Assembly (NCBI RefSeq): GCF_001424585.1
Contig: NZ_LMPJ01000001.1
Span: 464,442-528,441 of the forward strand
Direction: 5' to 3'
DNA from: Chryseobacterium sp. Leaf180
GTDB taxonomy: Bacteria > Bacteroidota > Bacteroidia > Flavobacteriales > Weeksellaceae
DNA length: 64,000 nt
The stretch's first letter is position 1, and every line of letters starts with the position of its first letter. The position numbers and the translations under genes are program-made. The notes under the pieces were generated by a model. The model saw only the letters and a list, made by a program, of their open reading frames with translations, was not told the origin of the DNA and did no database searches. This document shows positions 26,586 through 34,326 of the stretch, in pieces.

Positions 26586-27259
26586 AATAAACCTTCGTCT
26601 GCGAAACTCAGATAAGAATTTTGGGTTAAAATAAGATGATCAAGCAGCTGAATATTCATCAGATTTCCGGCGTCTTTAATTTTTCTGGTAATATTTATGT
26701 CTTCGCTGCTCGGCTTTAGATTTCCGGACGGATGATTGTGCGAAACAATAATTCCTGTCGCAAAGTGCTCAAGCGCAGTTTTAAACAAAATTCGAATGTC
26801 AACAATTGACTGATTGATGCCGCCTTGGGTCAGTTGTGCCGTATGAATTACTTTATTGCTTTGGTTAAGGAAAAGTGCCCAGAATTCTTCCGTACGAAGA
26901 TCCTGCAAATGAAGTTTCAAAGCATCAAAAGCATCTTTGCTGGAAGAAATCTGTATCCGGTCCGGAACTTCCTGCGCAGCGCGGCGTCTTCCGATTTCCA
27001 ATGCTGTCGCGATGCAAATGGCTTTCACTTCGCCTACACCTTTAAATTTGGTGAGCTCTTTTACGCCGAGCAAACTGAGCTGATGCCAGCTGTTTTCTAC
27101 CGATGCCAGAATTTTTCTTGCCAGTTCCACGGCTGTTTCATCACGGCTGCCACTTCCCATAATGATCGCAAGCAATTCAGAATCTGAGAGTGAATTTTTT
27201 CCTTTCAGCATAAATTTTTCGCGCGGGCGGTCGTCTTCGGCAAGAAATTTTATCGACAT
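26582..27259 (-). CDS. radC: RadC-family JAB-domain protein
   Basis: I choose the ATG at 27259 (MSIKFLAEDDRPREKF, the typical RadC beginning) over one three codons upstream. The 225-residue protein has a helix-hairpin-helix region (FKGVGEVKAICIATALEIGRR, about 67-87) and a JAMM metalloprotease motif, His174 and His176 in HNHPSGN with Asp187. Despite the old name there is no proof that it repairs DNA; the JAB fold suggests a metal-dependent hydrolase. It is coupled to the following GNAT-like gene. Confidence 0.9.
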   Translation of the reverse strand: MSIKFLAEDDRPREKFMLKGKNSLSDSELLAIIMGSGSRDETAVELARKILASVENSWHQLSLLGVKELTKFKGVGEVKAICIATALEIGRRRAAQEVPDRIQISSSKDAFDALKLHLQDLRTEEFWALFLNQSNKVIHTAQLTQGGINQSIVDIRILFKTALEHFATGIIVSHNHPSGNLKPSSEDINITRKIKDAGNLMNIQLLDHLILTQNSYLSFADEGLL

Positions 27260-27283
27260 GAGATTCAATTTTCAGTTTAAAAA

Positions 27284-27859
27284 TCAGTAAAACGCATACA
27301 GCAGAATGTTATTTTTAGAATCATCTAAAATCTTTGCAGTCGCCAAAAAAGCTTTAGGAGAAAGCATGGGACAACCAAGACTTAAAGCCGAATGTGTTGA
27401 GGTTTCGAAATCATTTACACTTTTATACGGATGCAAAACGATCGCGCGTTCTCTTGCTTTGCTATTTGTTGCGCTTAAACCATCAAGGCGGTAAGATTTT
27501 CCAAAATTGCCCTCGTAGCTTTCACTTATTTTGTAGAAGCCGAGCGATGACTGATACGAATTTTCAGTATTTGAAAAACGCAGATTTTCGGAATTTTTGA
27601 TCACTGAGCCGGAACCGTGCGAAACGGTTGCCTGCTGCAAAATTCTGTTATTCTTTAAATCGTAAACGAAATATCTGAATTTTCCTGAATGTATTTTAAA
27701 GTTGATAAAAACAGCAACATCTTGATTATAAACGCTATTTTGTAAAAATTCTCTCATTTCCTGCACCCTATTTTCCGGCAAAACATTTTTTGCAGACTGC
27801 GATTTTACATCACAACCAGTAAAAAGAAAACACAGAAAAATCAGCAGAAATTTTTTCAT
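27284..27859 (-). CDS. murein L,D-transpeptidase catalytic-domain family lipoprotein
   Basis: The 191-residue protein begins with a lipoprotein signal (LCFLFTGC, Cys16). The catalytic region matches the YkuD_2-type L,D-transpeptidase-like family: His143 in IVLHP and the nucleophile Cys163 in SLGCPML, with SHGSGS near 78-83. Such proteins are thought to cross-link or trim peptidoglycan, or attach proteins to it. It lies 7 bp downstream of the LolD-like ATPase gene, in a run of envelope genes with dacB and a histidine kinase. Confidence 0.82.
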   Translation of the reverse strand: MKKFLLIFLCFLFTGCDVKSQSAKNVLPENRVQEMREFLQNSVYNQDVAVFINFKIHSGKFRYFVYDLKNNRILQQATVSHGSGSVIKNSENLRFSNTENSYQSSLGFYKISESYEGNFGKSYRLDGLSATNSKARERAIVLHPYKSVNDFETSTHSALSLGCPMLSPKAFLATAKILDDSKNNILLYAFY

Positions 27860-27865
27860 AAAATT

Positions 27866-28534
27866 TTACTCGATAATTAACCCATCTTTCATTACCAGTT
27901 TTCGGTCGGTAATCTCTGCGAGATTTGGGTTGTGCGTAACGATAACAAATGTCTGATTGTATTTATCTCTCAGGTCAAAAAAAAGTCGGTGAAGATCGTC
28001 GGCATTTTTCGAATCAAGATTTCCTGTCGGTTCGTCGGCATAAATAATTTTCGGTGAATTGATTAACGCCCGCGCGACCGCCACACGCTGCGCTTCACCG
28101 CCGGAAAGCTGATTGGGTTTGTGCTGGAGACGCTCTGCAATTTTCAAATCTTCAAATATTGATATGGCCTTTTCAGTCGCTTCTTTTTCGTTCGCACCTG
28201 CGATTTTTGTGGGAAGTAAAACATTTTCCAATGCCGTAAATTCTGGTAAAAGCTGATGAAACTGAAACACAAAACCAATATTCTGATTTCTGAACATCGA
28301 AATCTGACGGTCGCTCATATTGATAAAAGATTCACCGTTGAGTGTAATTTCGGTACCATTCTGTACAGGATTTGAAGGCGAATCGAGCGTTCCTAAAATC
28401 TGCAGCAAAGTAGATTTTCCCGCACCGGATTCCCCAACAATCGACACGACTTCACCGGTTTTTATGTGAAGATTTACGCCTTTCAATACTTCAAGATTTC
28501 CGTAAGATTTCCGTACGTTTACTGCTGTTATCAT
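27866..28534 (-). CDS. lolD: ABC transporter ATP-binding protein, LolD/MacB type
   Basis: The 222-residue ATPase has Walker [10 protein letters not shown] at 34-42, signature LSGGEAQR near 142-149, and Walker [12 protein letters not shown]. The [10 protein letters not shown] insert and [18 protein letters not shown] are characteristic of the LolD/MacB/FtsE clade. LolD powers release of lipoproteins from the inner membrane to LolA. The permease partner LolC/E is not adjacent, so the symbol is a family-level assignment; in this phylum the permease is often encoded elsewhere. Confidence 0.82.
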   Translation of the reverse strand: MITAVNVRKSYGNLEVLKGVNLHIKTGEVVSIVGESGAGKSTLLQILGTLDSPSNPVQNGTEITLNGESFINMSDRQISMFRNQNIGFVFQFHQLLPEFTALENVLLPTKIAGANEKEATEKAISIFEDLKIAERLQHKPNQLSGGEAQRVAVARALINSPKIIYADEPTGNLDSKNADDLHRLFFDLRDKYNQTFVIVTHNPNLAEITDRKLVMKDGLIIE

Positions 28535-28612
28535 GTTTCAAAAGTAAGAATTTGTATTAAATAAATTTTAAATGAAAAGTAAAATTTGTGGCATCTTCTA
28601 TTAATTATTAAT

Positions 28613-29770
28613 TCAGACTTTGCGTATAAAAATCCGGAAGGTTGTTCCCTTACCGATGTCAGTTTGGGAAATTCTAATATCACCGTTATGATATTCCTGC
28701 ACTACTCTTTTTGCCAGCGAAAGTCCTAACCCCCAACCTCTTTTCTTGGTGGAATAACCGGGTTTAAAAGCATTCTGGGCTTGAAATTTTGTCATTCCGC
28801 TACCGTTATCTTTTACTTCAACCAAAATATTTTTGTTGCGTTCAAAAACTGACATTTGCAGAGTTCCCTTTCCCTTCATCGCATCTACCGCATTTTTAAC
28901 GAGATTTTCTATAACCCAGCTGATCAGAATTCTGTTGTGAGGAACCGAAATAATATAATTCGGCATCGTCAGACTGAAATCCACCTGTTTTGAGATGCGG
29001 GTTTTCAGGTAATCGTAATTTTCCTGAATGGTTTGGTTAAAATCCATATCATTAAGTTCGGGCACCGAGCCAATTTTCGAGAAACGCTCAGATATCGTAC
29101 GAAGTCTTTCAATGTCTTTCTCAATCTCAATAACGCCGTCGGATTCCGGATTTTCAAGTTTCATAATTTCCATCCAGCCCATCATTGAAGACAAAGGCGT
29201 CCCGATCTGATGCGCGGTTTCCTTTGCCAGTCCGGCCCAAAGGTAGCCCTCGTCGGTCTTTTTTACGGTACGCAAAAACCAAAAAGAAAAAAGAAAGTAG
29301 GCCAGCACAAAAAGTCCCAGCAAGAATGGTGAATACTGAAGATTATTCAGTACTTTGGAGTTGTCGTAATAAACAAACTGATTGTTTCCATTTGAAAATT
29401 CAAGCTCAATAGGCGGATATTTTTTTGCCATTTTTTTTGCCAGCTGTACTATTTCTTCAGGATGATCCTGCACTTCCTGAGGTAAATTTTTAACCTCGAT
29501 CAGCTGATCATTTTTATCTAAAATAATGACCGGAATAGTCGTATTTGAACTGTAAATCTGCAGAACCAGCGACTGAACTTCCAGACTAGGCGTGGTTACT
29601 TCCTGCTGAAATTTAATCGCGCTCACGAAAATATCGATCCTTTTTACTTCTTCTTTTCTCAGATAGTTCAGTAAAATCGCCGACGAAGCCACGAGCGCAA
29701 TCACAACAACCGTCATGAGCATAAAAATAAACCAGTTATTCAACCGGGAAAGAATGGATCTTTTTTTCAA
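28613..29770 (-). CDS. membrane-bound sensor histidine kinase
   Basis: The 385-residue kinase has membrane helices near 13-36 and 147-167 enclosing a periplasmic domain of about 110 residues. No HAMP linker is visible. The phospho-accepting His187 lies in AHQIGTPLSSMMGWME. The ATPase domain shows the N box NLVKNAVDA, G1 DNGSGM and G2 GWGLGLSLAKRV. No response regulator gene is adjacent, so it is an orphan kinase here. It sits 6 bp after dacB, suggesting a role in envelope or peptidoglycan sensing. Confidence 0.88.
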   Translation of the reverse strand: MKKRSILSRLNNWFIFMLMTVVVIALVASSAILLNYLRKEEVKRIDIFVSAIKFQQEVTTPSLEVQSLVLQIYSSNTTIPVIILDKNDQLIEVKNLPQEVQDHPEEIVQLAKKMAKKYPPIELEFSNGNNQFVYYDNSKVLNNLQYSPFLLGLFVLAYFLFSFWFLRTVKKTDEGYLWAGLAKETAHQIGTPLSSMMGWMEIMKLENPESDGVIEIEKDIERLRTISERFSKIGSVPELNDMDFNQTIQENYDYLKTRISKQVDFSLTMPNYIISVPHNRILISWVIENLVKNAVDAMKGKGTLQMSVFERNKNILVEVKDNGSGMTKFQAQNAFKPGYSTKKRGWGLGLSLAKRVVQEYHNGDIRISQTDIGKGTTFRIFIRKV

Positions 29771-29776
29771 CAGATT

Positions 29777-31153
29777 TTATTTTAATTGATTCAGAATTTT
29801 CTGGAGTTCTGCTCCACCATTATCTGTGTAATTATTTAATATAATAGAAAATACATATTTTTTACCGTCTTTGGAAGTGTGAAATCCGGCGTAGGATTTT
29901 GTATCGCGCATAGTTCCGCTTTTCATTTTCATGCCATTGTCCTGCGTGGGAAAACCTTCAAAAAAATCTTTAAACCAAATCTGCTTTTGCGAGTATAAAA
30001 GTGACTGCACTTCTGCTTTCGCGGAAACATAATTTTGTGGTGAAAGGCCGCTCCCGTCCGCAAAATTAATCATCGCAGGATTGATGCCTTTTGATTTCCA
30101 GAAATCTTTCATAAAAGCTACACCGCTTTTGAAACTTGGGTTTCCGGTTTTTTCTTTTGCCATCGTTTTAAGTAAAGTTTCACCGTAAAAATTGATGCTT
30201 TTTCGGAGAAAATAAAAAATGATTTTACCTAAAGCCGGTGATTCATAAGTGAAAATCCGATTGGTTTCTGCTAATTTAATGGCCGTTTCGCCATTCAGTT
30301 CGAGTTGAGAATTGCTGATTACCTTTCCTGCAAACTCAATTCCTGATTCCTGCAGCCAGCTTTTAATTTCTGCGCCCAACTGCATTGGAGGATTGGGAAC
30401 AGCGCCAGAAACCGTCGTTACTTTTCCTGAAGGGAGTTTTCCATTGATTAACGCAACATCAGAATTTGGCGCTGTAAAAATCAAACTTTGGTCAGAATTT
30501 CCTTCTGCTTCAAGATCATTGAGCCATTTTACATTTTCCAGTTTGTATGAAAAACTTTTAAATTCAGTTCCTTTAATATTGATATCAAACTGATTTTCGC
30601 GCCAGTTGATTCCCCAAACTCCAGCACCGTAATAATTCCCGAGATCGTCCCACGGCCAACCGCCGGGAATGGTTTGGTGATCAAAATACGAGTCGTCGAT
30701 GATCAGATTTCCGGATATTTTTTTTATTCCTGATTTTTTTATGGCATCAACAAGTTTATTTTTAAAATTATCAGGCGAAAAAGCTTCATACCGCCAGCTT
30801 CCCAAAGTCGGATCGCCATTTGAAGTCACGATAAAATCTCCGACAAGATTTCCTGATGAAACAGTTCCGGAAAATCCCGCGTAGGTTTTATATGTATAAT
30901 TTTTGCCCAGAGTTTCCAAAGCAGCTGCAGCGGTAAAAATCTTCTGCGTACTTGCCGTCGAAAGACCTTTATTGGCGTTGAAATCATAAATTTTATCGCC
31001 GTTTTCATCCGTCACATAAAATGATAGTGACGAAGAAACTGCTGCCGGAGAATTCATCAGCTTTTGAACGGCTGCATCGAGTTTTTGGGAAATATTTTGT
31101 GAAAAAGCAGCACCTGAAACCGCAATTGCCAAAATAGTTAGACTACTTTTCAT
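29777..31153 (-). CDS. dacB: D-alanyl-D-alanine carboxypeptidase/endopeptidase (PBP4)
   Basis: This is a 458-residue periplasmic penicillin-binding protein of the S13 (PBP4) class. It has a signal peptide (ending near FSQN), SxxK at 68-71 (STQK), SxN as SIN in RKSINFYGETLL, and the KTG-equivalent KSG in MKSGTM. PBP4 enzymes trim terminal D-Ala and cut peptide cross-links. The gene is followed at 6 bp by the histidine kinase and preceded at 10 bp by pepE, so the four genes from pepE to the kinase region probably form a transcript. Confidence 0.92.
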   Translation of the reverse strand: MKSSLTILAIAVSGAAFSQNISQKLDAAVQKLMNSPAAVSSSLSFYVTDENGDKIYDFNANKGLSTASTQKIFTAAAALETLGKNYTYKTYAGFSGTVSSGNLVGDFIVTSNGDPTLGSWRYEAFSPDNFKNKLVDAIKKSGIKKISGNLIIDDSYFDHQTIPGGWPWDDLGNYYGAGVWGINWRENQFDINIKGTEFKSFSYKLENVKWLNDLEAEGNSDQSLIFTAPNSDVALINGKLPSGKVTTVSGAVPNPPMQLGAEIKSWLQESGIEFAGKVISNSQLELNGETAIKLAETNRIFTYESPALGKIIFYFLRKSINFYGETLLKTMAKEKTGNPSFKSGVAFMKDFWKSKGINPAMINFADGSGLSPQNYVSAKAEVQSLLYSQKQIWFKDFFEGFPTQDNGMKMKSGTMRDTKSYAGFHTSKDGKKYVFSIILNNYTDNGGAELQKILNQLK

Positions 31154-31163
31154 TTAAATAAAT

Positions 31164-31856
31164 TTAAAGCGGCATTCCTGGTTTCATCTCGTAAGGTTCT
31201 TTACCTTTTTCGAATATTCTCGTCATTTCGCTGCCTTTAACAGTGATTATATCACCAATTCTGCGAATCCAGTTTCCTTCACGAAGACCCACAACTTTGA
31301 TGTCACTCTGTGTAAGAAATTCTCTGATGCGGGTTTCGCGCGTTTCTCCATTGTGTTTCAAATCCGGATTTGGATCCAGATAATGCGGATTGATATTAAA
31401 CGGAACTAATCCCATACAGTCGAAACTTGGCGGGTATACGATCGGCATATCGTTTGTTGTTTTCATATTCAAACCGCCAAGATTGCTTCCTGCACTGCAT
31501 CCGAGATATGGTTTTCCGTTTTCAACCTGACTTTTCAGAGCGGTCATCAGTTGCTCTTCATGTAAAGTTTTTACAAGCAGAAAAGTGTTTCCGCCACCTG
31601 TAAAAAAGCCCTGCGCGTTCTGTATAGCTTCTTTTTTATTTTCAAATTCGTGTAATCCTCTAACGCTGATGTTTACAGTTTTAAAAAATGATTTTGCTTT
31701 CTGTGTGTAATCGTCGTGAGAAATTCCGCCAGGTCTGGCAAACGGCACAAAAATAATTTCATCCAAACCTTTGTAAAGTTCTTTGATTTCTTCTTTTAAA
31801 TATTCCAAATAATTTCCGCCGTATAAAGTGGAAGTCGAAGCCAGAATAATATTCAT
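31164..31856 (-). CDS. pepE: alpha-aspartyl dipeptidase (peptidase E)
   Basis: The 230-residue serine peptidase of family S51 cleaves Asp-X dipeptides. The nucleophile Ser121 is in LGCSAGSNLGG, with Asp136 and His158 at positions equivalent to the Salmonella PepE triad (Ser120, Asp135, His157). There is no signal peptide, so it acts in the cytoplasm. It is the first gene of the minus-strand run with dacB. Confidence 0.93.
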   Translation of the reverse strand: MNIILASTSTLYGGNYLEYLKEEIKELYKGLDEIIFVPFARPGGISHDDYTQKAKSFFKTVNISVRGLHEFENKKEAIQNAQGFFTGGGNTFLLVKTLHEEQLMTALKSQVENGKPYLGCSAGSNLGGLNMKTTNDMPIVYPPSFDCMGLVPFNINPHYLDPNPDLKHNGETRETRIREFLTQSDIKVVGLREGNWIRRIGDIITVKGSEMTRIFEKGKEPYEMKPGMPL

Positions 31857-31956
31857 AGTATTTCTTTAAATAAAAACTGCAAAACTGTTCTCAACAAAGA
31901 TAATTAAAACTCAATATTCGCACCACCCAAGTCGATCATCATTTGTGGCTAATGAT

Positions 31957-31964
31957 TATCTTTG
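31957..31964 (+). promoter_or_regulatory. predicted -7 box of fsa
   Basis: TATCTTTG matches TAnnTTTG, 20 bp before the fsa ATG; the leader would be about 14 nt. Confidence 0.45.
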
Positions 31965-31984
31965 CATAATAAATCTTGTAAATA

Positions 31985-32638
31985 ATGAAATTTTTTATCG
32001 ACACTGCCAATCTTGAGCAGATTAAAGAAGCAAAAGACCTTGGAATTCTTGACGGCGTTACAACAAACCCTTCATTAATGGCCAAAGAAGGAATTCGTGG
32101 AAGCGAAGCTGTAAAAGATCATTACAAAGCAATTTGCGAAATCGTGGACGGCGATATTTCTGCGGAAGTTTTGTCTACGACATACGAAGAAATGATCAAA
32201 GAAGGTGATGAACTTGCTGCGATTCATCCAAATATCGTGGTTAAAATCCCGATGATCAAAGATGGGATCAAAGCTTTGAAATATTTTTCTGACAAAGGAA
32301 TCAAAACCAACTGTACGTTGATTTTTTCTGCCGGACAGGCACTTTTGGCAGCAAAAGCCGGAGCGACTTATGTTTCTCCGTTCTTAGGAAGATTAGATGA
32401 TATTTCTACCGACGGTCTTTATTTAATTGAAGAAATCCGTTTGATTTTTGATAATTACATGTACGAAACTCAGATCCTTGCCGCGTCAATCCGCCACTCG
32501 ATGCACATCATAGACTGTGCTAAAATCGGTGCTGATGTGATTACTTCACCACTTCCTCCGATCTTGAGTTTGCTGAAACATCCACTTACAGACAGCGGTC
32601 TTGCGCAGTTTGTAAGCGATTCTCAGAAAATGGCTTAA
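31985..32638 (+). CDS. fsa: fructose-6-phosphate aldolase / small transaldolase
   Basis: The 217-residue TIM-barrel protein belongs to the short transaldolase/FSA subfamily. The N-terminal [10 protein letters not shown] and [13 protein letters not shown] are signature regions, and Lys87 in VVKIPM is the Schiff-base lysine. Members either act as true transaldolases in the pentose phosphate pathway or cleave fructose-6-phosphate; sequence alone cannot decide. It is a single gene closed by a very strong terminator. Confidence 0.92.
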   Translation: MKFFIDTANLEQIKEAKDLGILDGVTTNPSLMAKEGIRGSEAVKDHYKAICEIVDGDISAEVLSTTYEEMIKEGDELAAIHPNIVVKIPMIKDGIKALKYFSDKGIKTNCTLIFSAGQALLAAKAGATYVSPFLGRLDDISTDGLYLIEEIRLIFDNYMYETQILAASIRHSMHIIDCAKIGADVITSPLPPILSLLKHPLTDSGLAQFVSDSQKMA

Positions 32639-32658
32639 TACATTTTTCTAATAAGATA

Positions 32659-32693
32659 ATTACGGCGCGGAAACTTCGTTTCCGCGCCGTAAT
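32659..32693. terminator. very strong bidirectional terminator
   Basis: A perfect 16-bp GC-rich stem with a 3-nt TTC loop and T-runs on both strands serves the convergent fsa and GLPGLI genes. Confidence 0.92.
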
Positions 32694-32695
32694 TT

Positions 32696-33520
32696 TTATC
32701 TGAGTAAATCGATTTCCAGGATATTATTATTTTTCCGGTTGGCTTCTCTTTGCCTTTTCTCATTCATCTGCATAATCTCTTTCATACTCATCACTTTTCC
32801 CGAAGAATCTGTTATTTCAAGCGATCCACCACTGACAGCCAGATCTCTGAATTTTTTATTTGGATCGGCTCTGTTTTCCAGAAAAATATTTTTAAACTTT
32901 TCCGTTTCTATAACGATTGGCTTTTTAGAATTTTCATCGCTTTTAAAACTTTTAAATTCTGCTTTTGAATCTAAATTTGCGCCTTTCAGAATGAAAGAGT
33001 GTGATCTCGACGAATCTTCGATTTTAATAATAAATCCAGGCAAGCCATGAAATTTATACGGTCCATCCTGAATTGGAATCTCTGTGGTAAACCATGCGAT
33101 CCATTTTCTCCCGGCAAAATCTGTGGTCGCCTTCTGCGCTGTAAACTCACCGATTTTTTCCTTTTCAGGAAGAATTTTCCAGTTCATTTTTCGGTCATCT
33201 TCAACCCAATAGTTGTCTAAACCAGCCTCTGATAAATAACCCATCTTAAATTCTGGGTGTTTTTTTTCTACTTTAAATTTAATTTTACCCTGAGGACCAG
33301 TTGGACCTAATGTTATAGAACCTGTTTCACGCATTTTTTTTATTTCCTTCTGCCTTATAGAATCGGATACAAAAGATGCCCTGCTGTAAAACTGCGAGCC
33401 TTCTTTAAAAACGTTAAGAATCATTATTTTTGATTCTAGTTGGTTTTTAGCTGTAGAATCGTTCGCAAATTGATATTCGTAAGTAAACTGCTGATTTTGC
33501 GCTGAGAATGTAATGCTCAA
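32696..33520 (-). CDS. GLPGLI family protein, signal peptide apparently frameshifted
   Basis: The 274-codon open frame carries the family motif in PYKFHGLPGFIIKIED and the usual IQDG strand before it. GLPGLI proteins are secreted Bacteroidota proteins of unknown function. As it stands the frame has only a TTG start and half a signal peptide. In another frame an ATG at 33549 reads MGFKLFFF. If the A-run at 33526-33531 (T6 on the coding strand) had one more base, the two would join into a normal signal peptide ending in Ser-Ala-Gln. Either a homopolymer deletion, slippage-based switching or a sequencing error explains this. Confidence 0.75.
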   Translation of the reverse strand: MSITFSAQNQQFTYEYQFANDSTAKNQLESKIMILNVFKEGSQFYSRASFVSDSIRQKEIKKMRETGSITLGPTGPQGKIKFKVEKKHPEFKMGYLSEAGLDNYWVEDDRKMNWKILPEKEKIGEFTAQKATTDFAGRKWIAWFTTEIPIQDGPYKFHGLPGFIIKIEDSSRSHSFILKGANLDSKAEFKSFKSDENSKKPIVIETEKFKNIFLENRADPNKKFRDLAVSGGSLEITDSSGKVMSMKEIMQMNEKRQREANRKNNNILEIDLLR

Positions 33521-33575
33521 TAAATAAAAAAGAAAAGTTTAAATCCCATTTGTTTTTTCCTAAATGTAAGATAAA

Positions 33576-34130
33576 TTATTCAAGCATCTTTATCACTTGA
33601 CACGGATTTCCCACTGCGGCAGCAAATGCCGGAATATCTTTTGTTACAACGCTTCCCGCACCGATTACTGCATTGTTCCCAATCGTAATTCCGGGGAGAA
33701 CAGTGACATTTCCGCCAAACCAGACGTTGTTTCCTACAAGGATCGGTTTAGCGAATTCTAATCCCAAGTTTCTTGTTTCTGCATCAAGCGGATGACCTGC
33801 GGTGTAGAAATTGCAGTTCGGGCCGATGAAGACGTGATCTCCGAAACGAACTTCGGCGCAGTCTAAAATAACGAGATTATGATTGGCATAAAATTGATTT
33901 CCGAAAAAAATATTGTAGCCGTAATCACACCAGAAATTGGGTTCAATAACGAAATCTTCACCGCAGTCTCCGATAATTTTTTTAATTAATTCCTGCTTTT
34001 CTTGGTTTTGAGAATAAGTCAGCTGATTGTAATTCTGACACAGATCTTTGCAAATCATTCGGTCGTTCATCAGTTCGGGATCGATGGCGTCATACAACAT
34101 TCCGGCGTGGCATTTTTCTTTTTCTGTCAT
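33576..34130 (-). CDS. maltose/galactoside O-acetyltransferase-like enzyme
   Basis: The 184-residue protein has the Mac N-terminal segment (CHAGMLYDAIDPEL) and a left-handed beta-helix of hexapeptide repeats, with the catalytic His113 in YTAGHPLDAE. The C-terminal VIGAGSVVTKDIPAFAAAVGNP is typical of the family. It transfers acetyl from acetyl-CoA to a sugar hydroxyl; the natural acceptor is usually unknown. It is a single gene between the GLPGLI gene and a large palindromic element. Confidence 0.9.
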   Translation of the reverse strand: MTEKEKCHAGMLYDAIDPELMNDRMICKDLCQNYNQLTYSQNQEKQELIKKIIGDCGEDFVIEPNFWCDYGYNIFFGNQFYANHNLVILDCAEVRFGDHVFIGPNCNFYTAGHPLDAETRNLGLEFAKPILVGNNVWFGGNVTVLPGITIGNNAVIGAGSVVTKDIPAFAAAVGNPCQVIKMLE

Positions 34131-34170
34131 GGTTTGAATTTTTGTGAGATTTTATTTGAAAGACCAATCG

Positions 34171-34270
34171 CCAGCCCCGATTGCAGCGGCATCCTTTTTT
34201 TGTATTGGGGCGGCGGCAAAGCCGCCGCCCCAATACAAAAAAGATACAGCGGAAAGCGGGATAAAGCTGC
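34171..34270. repeat. large palindromic intergenic element (REP-like)
   Basis: The core is a 22-bp perfect stem, GTATTGGGGCGGCGGC against its complement plus T6/A6, around an AAA loop (34196-34242). Outside it, the flanks (GATTGCAGCGGCATCC on the left, GATACAGCGGAAAGCGGG on the right) can also pair imperfectly, giving a two-storey cruciform of about 100 nt. Elements with this flank pattern recur between genes in Chryseobacterium and Flavobacterium genomes as I remember them; only one copy is in this window. The function is unknown. Confidence 0.65.
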
Positions 34271-34277
34271 ATAAAAA

Positions 34278-34307
34278 AAACCTCTCAAATAAATATCTGA
34301 GAGGTTT
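34278..34307 (-). terminator. terminator after pdhC
   Basis: A 10-bp stem (AAACCTCTCA/TGAGAGGTTT) with a 10-nt loop and a minus-strand T8 run, 19 bp after the pdhC stop. Confidence 0.85.
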
Positions 34308-34326
34308 CTGTATCTGTTAAAATTTT

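Noticed and set aside
34002-34272. Frames crossing the palindromic element at 34171-34270
   Set aside because: They are produced by the repeated GCC/GGC triplets of the palindrome and overlap the acetyltransferase gene; no family resemblance.
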